Of a DNA stretch of 30,713 nucleotides, positions 17,601 to 24,370 are shown piece after piece. Within the stretch, counting starts at the first letter, position 1; each line of letters begins with the position of its first letter. The notes under the pieces were generated by a model. It was given only the letters and a program-made list of their open reading frames with translations. It ran no database searches and was not told where the DNA came from. The stretch is from positions 1-30,713 of the forward strand of contig JAFAFV010000039.1 in assembly GCA_023423285.1 (NCBI GenBank), in the 5' to 3' direction. Both the position numbers and the translations under genes were made by a program. Source of the DNA: Bacteroidota bacterium (GTDB lineage Bacteria > Bacteroidota > Bacteroidia > Chitinophagales > Chitinophagaceae).

Positions 17601-19725
17601 TATTTGTGTTCAAACTTAAATTGGCATTGGGATCAGTGCTGTTGAGGTTTACGGCAACTATTTGTCCGGCATAAGAACCCTCCAATGAAAGGTTGCGATA
17701 AGTATACCCATTGTAACCTGCGCTGTGTATGGTACCCTTCAATTTTGCATTCATACGGTTGGGTTCTAAACCTCTGCCGTTCACATTCGCTGTAAGACTT
17801 ACCCTGCCCAGATCGTTTTGCTTCAGCAGCCTGCCCAGGTCAAAGTTATTCAGCTTCAGCCTTGCATTATAGGTTTCCCGGCCCTTGGCAATATTTGCCG
17901 TTCCATTTACACTAGCCCCACCCATATCTGTACGAATATTCATGTTGGTGTTGAACTGGGTAACAGAACCCCTGAATGTTCCATTGGCTGCAATAAAATT
18001 GGGAAGATTGACAGACGAAGGCACAGATCCTCGTGGAACAAATGCCATCACATCGCCCTTAGAAGTTTGCAGTTTATTAATGTTGAGGTTGAAGAATGTT
18101 TTATCTATATCTGGCAAGCCCCTCACATTGCCTGCAATATCCAACTGCGTGTTTTTAAGGCCGCTTATTTGCAGCCGGGTAATATCCAGATTGTTCAAAA
18201 AGCCTGTAGCCGCGGCAGCCATATTTATTTTCTGGTTCCTGTAATCGGCTGGCACGGCGTGAGACAGGTAATGCACATCACGCATATGAACCACTGATGG
18301 CCTGAAGTTGACTGATAGTTTTACTTTTTCAGGATTCTTGCTCAGATCTTGCTGAGAAGTATAGTTTAACACGCTGGTATTTTCTATATGTGATTGCGGG
18401 GTTTTGAGTAAGAAATTATCAACGCGTAATTGCTGGTCATCGTAGATCATGTTTCCTCTCAATTCGCTCAACACAAATCCGGAACTGTCAGTAAGCCTTG
18501 CGCCGGTAATTTGTGCTTTGATCATGCCGCTGTCAATGACTATCCCCTGTGCTGCAATGCCAATATCTGTAATGTTCAGGTGGTTGTAATCCAGCACGCC
18601 ATATAGTTTTGGCTGTGAAAGATTATCAAATTTTATTTTATTATTATTCAGAGCAATTTTATCCAAATACAGGCTAAAGGTGGATTGCGATAAACTGTCG
18701 GCCGTTTTTTCTAAAGCGGCTTTATTAGCAGGCGTAGGTCTGTAAGCAAATTTGATGATTGAATTGTTCAGCGCGCCATCGGTTGATTTATACATCCCAT
18801 TGGTAAGATCAATAAAAAGATCTTTGAAAGCTACTTCGTTTAGCGTGGCGGCCGCATGCGTATCAGAAAGCCCGTCATCATAATTAAGATGTATATTTTC
18901 GAGCATTAAATCATTAAATTCAATTAAAGGAAGTTTGCCTTTTTCTGCTTTCGCTTCATCTATACTTTTGTCAATTACCTGCTGCAAAACAGTAAGCGGT
19001 TTATTTTGGGCATATAAAAGGCGAGTATTGGTAAGTGCAAATTTATCCAGCACATAATGCATTTGGTCCAGATTGAATTTATTTACCTCAGCGTTTAGTT
19101 GCCCTATATAAGCGGCGGCATCATTGCCCACTACATCGTCAATGAAACGCAGTTGCACATCTTCAAAAACAATTTTATCCAGGTCAAATTTTATGGCTGC
19201 CGATGTATCTTTTGCCACCTCATCTTCCGGCTTGCTTTGATTTGACATGAGTGAATCTACCAGGAACTGATAATTAAAAACCGTATCTGGATGCCTGCGA
19301 TAAATATTAGCCCGTACTTTTTCAAGCTCCAGATTTTTCAACTCTACTTTATTCTTAAGCAGCGCCCACATATTCAGATCAACCAGAAACCGATCGGCAT
19401 ACAAAAGCGTATCCTTTTTTTTATCGGCAATAAAAAATTTGTTTAGTTCAACCGTTGTTGGAAAACTGATTCTAAGCCTTTCAAGGCTAATCTCTGTGTC
19501 GGTTTTTGTTTTGAGGTAAGTAATCACCCTGTTCTTGGCGAAATTCTGGCCGACAGGTGTATTGATAAAAACCACCACACCTATTACAAGTACGATTATG
19601 CTTGCAACTATCCACAGAAAGATTTTTAAGATTTTTCTAAGTGTGCGGCTCAATTGGTTGACATTAAAAGTTTTACTGTCTGGGTATCGGTCAATAAAAA
19701 TAACAAAAACCGAGCCTTTATGCAA
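14656..19725 (-). CDS. tamB: TamB, translocation and assembly module / AsmA-like inner-membrane protein
   Basis: A 1689-residue protein anchored by one N-terminal helix (about 34-54, IFLWIVASIIVLVIGVVVF) with the rest in the periplasm. The long body is made of repeated short beta-strands (for example LNLNSTDPNANLSLNTNINM-like segments), matching the hydrophobic beta-groove of AsmA/TamB proteins. The C-terminal TamB domain (DUF490) spans about the last 450 residues (DPSGKTSLTGRYEISEGDYILSV, LNDRLSVTVGNN). TamB bridges inner and outer membranes; it is implicated in barrel-protein assembly and in phospholipid transport. The length is larger than E. coli TamB (about 1260), as is usual in Bacteroidota. 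It heads an apparent operon with tamL and a YihY-family gene. No alternative ATG lies near the start, so the start at 19725 is accepted. Confidence 0.93.
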   Translation of the reverse strand: MHKGSVFVIFIDRYPDSKTFNVNQLSRTLRKILKIFLWIVASIIVLVIGVVVFINTPVGQNFAKNRVITYLKTKTDTEISLERLRISFPTTVELNKFFIADKKKDTLLYADRFLVDLNMWALLKNKVELKNLELEKVRANIYRRHPDTVFNYQFLVDSLMSNQSKPEDEVAKDTSAAIKFDLDKIVFEDVQLRFIDDVVGNDAAAYIGQLNAEVNKFNLDQMHYVLDKFALTNTRLLYAQNKPLTVLQQVIDKSIDEAKAEKGKLPLIEFNDLMLENIHLNYDDGLSDTHAAATLNEVAFKDLFIDLTNGMYKSTDGALNNSIIKFAYRPTPANKAALEKTADSLSQSTFSLYLDKIALNNNKIKFDNLSQPKLYGVLDYNHLNITDIGIAAQGIVIDSGMIKAQITGARLTDSSGFVLSELRGNMIYDDQQLRVDNFLLKTPQSHIENTSVLNYTSQQDLSKNPEKVKLSVNFRPSVVHMRDVHYLSHAVPADYRNQKINMAAAATGFLNNLDITRLQISGLKNTQLDIAGNVRGLPDIDKTFFNLNINKLQTSKGDVMAFVPRGSVPSSVNLPNFIAANGTFRGSVTQFNTNMNIRTDMGGASVNGTANIAKGRETYNARLKLNNFDLGRLLKQNDLGRVSLTANVNGRGLEPNRMNAKLKGTIHSAGYNGYTYRNLSLEGSYAGQIVAVNLNSTDPNANLSLNTNINMAGKSPSLKGNMDLRMVDLQQLNFSETEFKLSGLGTFDFTNINPDALNGNAYFTALQIVKDGQAIKLDTVSLAAASSPEGSSIDFRSEAVTARLEGQYQLTNIGQAFINTLNKYYEIGETKQIPPQRMTFAINIINGRLIQSFVPALNHISPSTITGLLDTQQDSLVVKGNFPHIIYDSFNVKNTVLNIDNRQAAQLNYGLNVGSVESPAIQLYNSEVSGAAANNQLGVNIMLRDSEDINKYRIGGKFTVKDETYQFTLDPDKLLLNYDTWQVAPDNLIQYGKGGVYVRNFTISNSGQSLSANSISTQPNSPVRATFNNFQLETLTRYADQDTALLGGVINGDVQVRNLTASPQFEADLTIDGLRYQKDSVGNAAIKVNNYTDNAFRADISLTGIHDVRINGLYYTEPASTLDAKIDINRVDLRYIESLSGGQIRNGTGTITGALTAKGKLSSPQLLGDIQFNDAALTVAMLNSYFRIEDETLSLTGEGIQLNTFTIRDSLGQPVVLDGFVYTKNYSDFAFDLDVKAENFRAMNSTAADNELFYGTVFLDLDAHIGGDLNKPEVAFDAAINEDTRFNFVIPDNDPVAADHQGIVEFVDLSDSIYNARIPLNVDSLTRSSIRGVDISGNLTIDKDAEISIIVDPRNGDALRVKGQADLSVQMDPSGKTSLTGRYEISEGDYILSVGGLARREFEIQQGSSVQWTGAPTEANIDITAIYEANVSPIDLVADQIQGLDQATRTTYRQRMPFLVYLKMTGELLKPAIAFELDMRENDRNAFNGIVYTRIQQVNSNESDLNKQVFALLALNRFVSDNPFQSLAGGSTVSSLARQSVSRLLTEQLNNLATNLIQGVDINFELTSGMDYTTGSELGRTDLEVGLTKRLLNDRLSVTVGNNFAIEGPMANRQPVQLASNVNIEYMLSRDGRYRLRAYRRNRTEGIIEGQIIETGVGFMMVVDYNRFREVFESFEKRSKRDNTGRIEE

Positions 19726-19808
19726 TAGTTTGGAATGATTTTTTCTGGATTTTGAAAAATTTACTACAAGATTCTAAAAAATAATTGCGATATATAAATT
19801 ACACTTAT

Positions 19809-20267
19809 ATGAATACCGAACAGACAGCAGAAGTTTTGAATGATTTGGTTCAGATTAACAATGACCGGATAGCGGGGTATGAACACGCCATTGTCCACCT
19901 AGAAGTCGGCTATTCCAATTTACGGGAACTATTTGTAACAATGATCAATGATAGCAAAGCATATGAAATTGAATTAAGCAAATCAATAAGTCAACTAAAA
20001 ACGGAAGTGGTCGATGGCACATCAGGAGCAGGTAAAATTTACCGTACCTGGATGGATATAAAGGCGATCTTTATTGGGGGAGAAGCGCGATACATCCTTT
20101 CGGCGTGCGAAACTATTGAAGAGTCTGTACAAAAAGCATACGATGATGCCTTGGCTGAAAAAGACCTGCCTGAAAACATTTTTTTAATGTTATCGAAACA
20201 AAAAACCGGGTTAATGGAATCATACGGGCAAATTAAACAATTGTTAGCAATTGCCTCTAATCCGTAA
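19809..20267 (+). CDS. PA2169/DUF2383-family four-helix-bundle protein
   Basis: A 152-residue soluble, mainly helical protein. The N-terminal MNTEQTAEVLNDLVQINNDRIAGYEHA and the GAGKIYRTWMDIKAIFIGGEARYILSACETIEESVQKAYDDAL segment are characteristic of the PA2169 family (DUF2383), a ferritin-like bundle without proven catalytic function and often near stress genes. The open frame extends to a TTG at 19785, but family alignment and the sequence after it favour ATG 19809. It is divergent from tamB (gap about 80 bp) and precedes a small membrane protein. The function is unknown; a role in stress or general protection is inference. Confidence 0.8.
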   Translation: MNTEQTAEVLNDLVQINNDRIAGYEHAIVHLEVGYSNLRELFVTMINDSKAYEIELSKSISQLKTEVVDGTSGAGKIYRTWMDIKAIFIGGEARYILSACETIEESVQKAYDDALAEKDLPENIFLMLSKQKTGLMESYGQIKQLLAIASNP

Positions 20268-20284
20268 CATTACTTGTTTTAAGC

Positions 20285-20292
20285 TATCTTTG
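20285..20292 (+). promoter_or_regulatory. Bacteroidota -7 promoter box
   Basis: TATCTTTG is an exact TAnnTTTG match followed by C, starting 18 bp after the PA2169-family stop. It would give the 72-residue membrane protein its own transcript with a leader of about 115 nt. That leader contains a 4-codon ATG frame (20306-20320). No clean TTTG lies at the normal -33 distance. Confidence 0.5.
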
Positions 20293-20416
20293 CACAGCAA
20301 TTTTTATGCAAGCCCTTTAGTATTGTTAACTAATTCAATGTGATGCATTTCTTTTAGTAAAAGATTGGCATAATATTGGAGTGGCTAAGTTAGCATAACC
20401 CTCAAACCGTATATTT

Positions 20417-20635
20417 ATGAAACAAAGACTTCAATCCGGCTACAAAACACTATCTGTAATTTTTTTATCTGTACTCGTAAGCATTATCACCTTTGCGCAA
20501 AATGGGCAGGTAAATATTAGTTCAGAAAACAACAGTAACTTTTTTGCCTCCCCATGGGTATGGGTAATTGGCGGTGCTGTATTAATTTTACTTTTAGCAT
20601 CGCTGATGAAAAGCAGCACGAACAAATCCGCTTAA
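20417..20635 (+). CDS. Small membrane protein of unknown function (72 aa)
   Basis: The protein has an N-terminal hydrophobic segment (about residues 12-27, LSVIFLSVLVSIITFA), which is either a signal peptide ending TFA-Q or a first helix. A short polar stretch with NISSENNSNFF follows, then a second helix (WVWVIGGAVLILLLASLM, about 48-65) and a KSSTNKSA tail. No enzyme motif is present. I do not recognise a named family; small proteins of this shape are widespread in Chitinophagaceae-like genomes. It lies between a PA2169-family gene and a general stress protein gene, so a stress-envelope role is possible but only by context. Codon use and the A-rich leader (ccgtatatttATG) look like those of real genes. 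Confidence 0.75.
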   Translation: MKQRLQSGYKTLSVIFLSVLVSIITFAQNGQVNISSENNSNFFASPWVWVIGGAVLILLLASLMKSSTNKSA

Positions 20636-20678
20636 GAAATTAAAGTTCTGGTTCTCCAGGATTTTTTTATCTGGTATC

Positions 20679-21131
20679 TTATCTCACTTTTTTCATTAAC
20701 GTTATATTCGATCTGGTTTTACTATTCCAGTAAAACGCATCTTCCGGAATAATGCGGATCAAAGCAATGTTTGGATCGTTAGTTCCATCAGGAATCCAGG
20801 CTTTTACAGAGTGTTTTGCTTTAGCGTCAATAATTTTCTTTTCTTTATAAATATACGCGCTGCCGTACACACTCAGGTATTCACTGCTTTTTATATCGCA
20901 AAATAACAGTTGCACCTTATCATCCATTTTTACCTCTATGTTTTTATCGCTCACTTCCGAGCTTAAAAACCAAATATCGCCTCTGTCATCCACTTCCTGA
21001 ATGATCATAGGTCTGGCGGCAAAAGGCTGCTCACTAAGATTGGTACAAAAAATACAAATCTTAATTTGCTCTGCCAGCTTTTTTATCATCTCCGGCGCAT
21101 TAAGCTGCTGCGTGTTTACAACATCATTCAT
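20679..21131 (-). CDS. PNPOx-like general stress protein (split barrel)
   Basis: A 150-residue cytoplasmic protein of the pyridoxamine 5'-phosphate oxidase-like split-barrel fold, closest in style to the 'general stress protein 26' group that binds FMN or FAD. Motifs include ARPMIIQEVDDRGDIWFLSSEVSDKN (strand-turn-strand core), KVQLLFCDIKSSEYLSVYGSAYI and the C-terminal KAWIPDGTNDPNIALIRIIPEDAFYWN, typical of the group. It lacks the full PdxH substrate set, so vitamin B6 synthesis is unlikely. The gene faces the small membrane protein with a 43-bp convergent gap. A well-formed promoter lies upstream (21166-21194). Confidence 0.85.
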   Translation of the reverse strand: MNDVVNTQQLNAPEMIKKLAEQIKICIFCTNLSEQPFAARPMIIQEVDDRGDIWFLSSEVSDKNIEVKMDDKVQLLFCDIKSSEYLSVYGSAYIYKEKKIIDAKAKHSVKAWIPDGTNDPNIALIRIIPEDAFYWNSKTRSNITLMKKVR

Positions 21132-21165
21132 ATAAAAAATTTTAAGGCTGAATCATTAATATGCA

Positions 21166-21194
21166 CAAAGTTATTTCATTCTGTATCAGGCAAA
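21166..21194 (-). promoter_or_regulatory. Bacteroidota-type promoter of the general stress protein gene
   Basis: On the minus strand TTTG (21194-21191), a 17-bp spacer and TAACTTTG (21173-21166) match the -33/-7 consensus of Bacteroidota sigma-ABfr promoters, with both boxes exact. The box ends 34 bp before the ATG at 21131. This is the best-formed promoter in the window. Confidence 0.7.
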
Positions 21195-21304
21195 ACTGAT
21201 ATTTAGCAGGAATTGTTCTAATATATTACACAAAGTTTACATTGATTTTATCGCAAATATTAGAGATATTGCACCGCAAAGTTGATCAACATCCCAAAAA
21301 ATTC

Positions 21305-22138
21305 ATGGCATTACAAATGGCATCTTTAAACTCAGGCAGTAACGGCAATTGTTATTATATTGGTAATGATGAAGACGCTGTGCTGGTAGATGCAGGCATC
21401 CCGTGCCGCGAAATTGAACGGCGGATGGAGGCAAGAAACCTCAACATCCACCACGTTAAAGCCGTATTTGTTTCGCACGAGCATACTGACCATATAAAGG
21501 GGCTTAAAAAACTTGCTAACAAGTACGCATTACCTGTATACATCACCGACAAAACCGCGCTTAAAGGCCCGTTCCTTATCAAGCATCTTTCAAAACCATT
21601 TTGTGCTGATGAAAAAATACAGATTGGCAGTTTGCTGGTAACTGCTTTTAGTAAAAAACACGATGCTGATGACCCACATAGTTTTATAATATCTTACAAC
21701 GGTATCACTGTGGGTGTTATAACAGATATTGGCACAGCCTGTCCCCAGGTTATACGTTATTTTAAACAGTGCCACGCAGTTTTTATAGAAAGTAATTATG
21801 ATGACGACATGCTGCAAAACAGCCGTTATCCATATTATTTAAAAAGGCGCATCAGCAGCGATGTTGGCCATATGAGCAACAGGCAGGCGCTTGAATTGTT
21901 TTTAAACCATCGCCCGCAATTTATGTCGCATGTGTGTTTAAGTCATCTTTCAAAAGAAAGTAATACGCCTGAACTGGCAGCAGCTACTTTTGCCGCGCAT
22001 GCGGGGAATACTTTGGTAACCGTTGCCAGCCGTTATGAAGCTTCAGAAGTGTATACGATCACTGGGGGAAGCACACCCACCCGCCGCATTGAAATGCCGC
22101 AATATGAACAATCTGTGCAGTTACAATTATTTGATTAG
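21305..22138 (+). CDS. Metallo-beta-lactamase-fold hydrolase, YycJ/WalJ type
   Basis: A 277-residue cytoplasmic metal hydrolase. The opening MALQMASLNSGSNGNCYYIG aligns with the usual YycJ start (MsL-x4-LaSGSxGN), so ATG 21305 is chosen although the open frame extends to TTG 21242. The metal site HEHTDH (58-63) is intact, and later metal ligands are probably in DVGHMSN and the final SHLSKES region. YycJ is linked in Firmicutes to cell-wall regulation and DNA-repair fidelity and is an exonuclease-like member of the fold. No WalRK is nearby here, so that role cannot be carried over. The gene end overlaps the convergent Fe-S oxidoreductase by 4 bp. Confidence 0.88.
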   Translation: MALQMASLNSGSNGNCYYIGNDEDAVLVDAGIPCREIERRMEARNLNIHHVKAVFVSHEHTDHIKGLKKLANKYALPVYITDKTALKGPFLIKHLSKPFCADEKIQIGSLLVTAFSKKHDADDPHSFIISYNGITVGVITDIGTACPQVIRYFKQCHAVFIESNYDDDMLQNSRYPYYLKRRISSDVGHMSNRQALELFLNHRPQFMSHVCLSHLSKESNTPELAAATFAAHAGNTLVTVASRYEASEVYTITGGSTPTRRIEMPQYEQSVQLQLFD

Positions 22139-23460
22139 GATGCTTGCTCTGCACCGTGCATCCATTTATCCCGCTCGTCGGGACTAAATTTCCAGGGAGC
22201 AAAATTATTTTCCACGTTACCAAACATAGCACTCCACTCTTGCGGGGCATTGCTTTCTTCCATAACAAGGTAGCGGCGTAGCTGCAAAATAATATCAAGC
22301 GGGTTGATGCTGACGGGGCACTCCTGCACACAGGCATTGCAGCTGGTGCAGGCGCGTAGTTCTTCTACCGAAATATAATCGTGCAATAAAGTCTTTGCAT
22401 CAGTCTCAGTATTTTTTTGCCTCCTGGCTTTGCCCAGCGCTTCCATCCTGTCACGTGTATCCATCATAATCTTGCGTGGGGAAAGAAGTTTGCCTGTGAT
22501 ATTAGCCGGACAGGCAGCAGTGCAGCGACCACACTCAGTGCAAGTATAGGCGTCTAATAAATTTTTCGATGAAAGGTCAGTTACATCCTTTGCACCAAAC
22601 CGTTCGGGCGCAGGTGCGTCTGCAGCAACCAGTTCTGGCTGCATGGCATACAACACTTCATTTTGTACAGCAGGCATATTTTCCATTTTCCCCATTGGTT
22701 CAAGCCTGGCGTAATACGCATTGGGAAAAGCCAGCAAGATATGCAGGTGTTTTGAGTACGACAGATAGTTTAAAAAAGCATAAATGCCTAAAATATGCAA
22801 CCACCAGCAAGCACGCTCCACAAACATAACTACAGTATTATTATAGGTATCTAAAACAGGATGCAGGTATTGTGAAATGATGAAATTACCGGTAAGATGC
22901 CTTGAATAATCTTCGGCTCCACGCGTTTGAAGCAGGGTGTCGGCGGCGTTCATGGTTAAAAACAAAGACATTAAAATGATCTCTGCTATTAAAATGTAAT
23001 TCGCATCGCTTTTAGGCCAGCCGTTTAGATCGCTGTGCACAAGGCGTTTTACTTTTACAATATTTCTTCTGATTAAGAAAACAGCGCAACAAACAAGTAC
23101 CATCAATGCCAACACTTCAAAAGCATTGATAAGAAATTTATATGCACTGCCCAACATGCCGGCAAACAACCTGTGAGTACCAAAAATTCCATCCAGGATG
23201 ATCTCCAGAATTTCTACATTGATGATTATAAATCCTGCGTACACAAAAAAATGAAGTACCCCAACCAGCGGGTTTTGAAACATTTTTTTTTGCCCGAAAG
23301 CCAGCAGCAGCACATTGCGCCACCGCAACGTCTTGTTGTCATCAATTTTTTCATCGCGGCCCAAATTGATGTTTTGCTTTATTTGTACGGCTTTCCTGTA
23401 AAAAATAAATACAGTTAGGGCAGTGATTACAATAAATAAAATTTGCTGTATGCTTTGCAT
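22135..23460 (-). CDS. Membrane Fe-S oxidoreductase (NarI-like domain plus 2x[4Fe-4S])
   Basis: A 441-residue protein. The N-terminal half (1-250) has about five to six membrane helices, resembling the nitrate reductase gamma/HdrE-type cytochrome b domain (WWLHILGIYAFLNYLSYSKHLHI, with possible haem-ligand histidines 222, 238 and 240). The C-terminal half is a ferredoxin with two [4Fe-4S] motifs: Cys307, 310, 313, 317 (CTECGRCTAACP) and Cys371, 374, 377, 381 (CTSCNACVQECP), as in HdrC/GlpC. It probably passes electrons between quinone and a soluble Fe-S partner. In Bacteroidota the partner, a CCG-domain (HdrB/GlpC-like) protein, normally sits directly downstream. Here a convergent gene occupies that place, so the partner is elsewhere or absent. 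Confidence 0.88.
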   Translation of the reverse strand: MQSIQQILFIVITALTVFIFYRKAVQIKQNINLGRDEKIDDNKTLRWRNVLLLAFGQKKMFQNPLVGVLHFFVYAGFIIINVEILEIILDGIFGTHRLFAGMLGSAYKFLINAFEVLALMVLVCCAVFLIRRNIVKVKRLVHSDLNGWPKSDANYILIAEIILMSLFLTMNAADTLLQTRGAEDYSRHLTGNFIISQYLHPVLDTYNNTVVMFVERACWWLHILGIYAFLNYLSYSKHLHILLAFPNAYYARLEPMGKMENMPAVQNEVLYAMQPELVAADAPAPERFGAKDVTDLSSKNLLDAYTCTECGRCTAACPANITGKLLSPRKIMMDTRDRMEALGKARRQKNTETDAKTLLHDYISVEELRACTSCNACVQECPVSINPLDIILQLRRYLVMEESNAPQEWSAMFGNVENNFAPWKFSPDERDKWMHGAEQAS

Positions 23461-23546
23461 ATAAGCTGATATTGGTAATTATAAAAGCAAACTACATTAA
23501 CAGGCTGGCTACAATGTTAACCCTCATTTAATCATGCAATTTACAT

Positions 23547-23573
23547 TTTGTTTCCACACAATTCATAATTTAG
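23547..23573 (+). promoter_or_regulatory. Probable promoter of the phosphoribosyltransferase gene
   Basis: TTTG (23547-23550), a 15-bp spacer and TAATTTAG (23566-23573, one mismatch) resemble the Bacteroidota -33/-7 pair. The spacer is slightly short. The box ends 19 bp before ATG 23593. Confidence 0.45.
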
Positions 23574-23592
23574 CGTAAAAGCAAGCCTTACT

Positions 23593-24093
23593 ATGAGCCA
23601 TACTAAAAATTATATACTCCATGCACCTGTAATTGAAAAAAAATTAAGCAGGCTGGCGCTTGAAGTGATTGAAAATAATATTGATGAAGAAGAGATCATT
23701 TTTGTGGGGATTGCTGATAAAGGCATTGTACTTGCCAAACATATTAAAAAAATCGTAGAACAAGCATCTGACATAAAGGTACACTTGCTGACATTAACGC
23801 TTAACAAAAAAGACCCAGACGAAGTAATTCTGAGTGAAACACCTGTTTTTGACAACAAGGTGATAATTTTAATTGACGATGTGAGCAATAGTGGTAAAAC
23901 CCTGCTGTATGCATTAAAGCCTTTTTTAGACTATCACCCCAAAAAAATACGCACCATGGTATTGGTAGAGCGCAGCCACGCCCTGTTTCCTATTGGCGCC
24001 AATTACAAGGGCATTCAGTTAGCCACCACGATGCAGGAACATATTTTTGTAGAAGTGGAAGACGGAAAGATCATTGGCGCTTACCTGGTCTGA
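23593..24093 (+). CDS. Phosphoribosyltransferase, PyrR-like
   Basis: A 166-residue cytoplasmic type I PRTase. The PRPP-binding loop is clear at about 92-104 (ILIDDVSNSGKTLL), with the two acidic residues and the Ser/Thr pocket. The N-terminal region (EEIIFVGIADKGIVLAKHI) and the flexible-loop stretch (LNKKDPDEVI) resemble PyrR (uracil PRTase / pyrimidine attenuator) more than hypoxanthine-type enzymes. PyrR of Bacillus binds pyr mRNA; there are no pyr genes or attenuators near this one, so it may act only as a PRTase or do something else. It is a single-gene unit followed by a 277-bp gap. Confidence 0.8.
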   Translation: MSHTKNYILHAPVIEKKLSRLALEVIENNIDEEEIIFVGIADKGIVLAKHIKKIVEQASDIKVHLLTLTLNKKDPDEVILSETPVFDNKVIILIDDVSNSGKTLLYALKPFLDYHPKKIRTMVLVERSHALFPIGANYKGIQLATTMQEHIFVEVEDGKIIGAYLV

Positions 24094-24200
24094 TCTTAAC
24101 TTCAATTAAAGATTTTAGAATGTGAAAATGGTGTTATATAGAGCTAATCTTACCTATCTGTATATATATTAATCACTTGCAATCTAACATGTTAGGCAGT

Positions 24201-24232
24201 AAAAAAAAGGCCTGCCCTAAAAAGAGCTGGCC
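24201..24232 (-). terminator. Intrinsic terminator for the ABC permease transcript
   Basis: On the minus strand GGCCAGCTCT-TTTT-AGGGCAGGCC folds into a 10-bp stem with two mismatches and a 4-base loop (24232-24209), followed by eight T residues (24208-24201). It is about 140 bp past the permease stop. On the plus strand the same hairpin is not followed by T, so it does not serve the phosphoribosyltransferase. The rest of the 277-bp gap (24094-24370) shows nothing else that I can name. Confidence 0.65.
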
Positions 24233-24370
24233 GTTGCTAACCTATGAAAAACACCAGTGCAAATGTAAAGAAATTTTACATACAAAACATAATTAGAAAC
24301 AAACTTTAATTTTTTTCTGCACGTTTATTTTTATAAGTGAACTTAAATAATAGAGAAAAAGTTCGTAAGG

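Noticed and set aside
23593..24093. Pyrimidine operon attenuation by PyrR
   Set aside because: No pyr biosynthesis genes or anti-terminator/terminator pairs are present around the gene, so a regulatory role cannot be claimed.
24094..24370. Hidden gene or RNA in the 277-bp gap
   Set aside because: No frame of usable length and no tRNA-like arms were seen; only the minus-strand terminator hairpin stands out.
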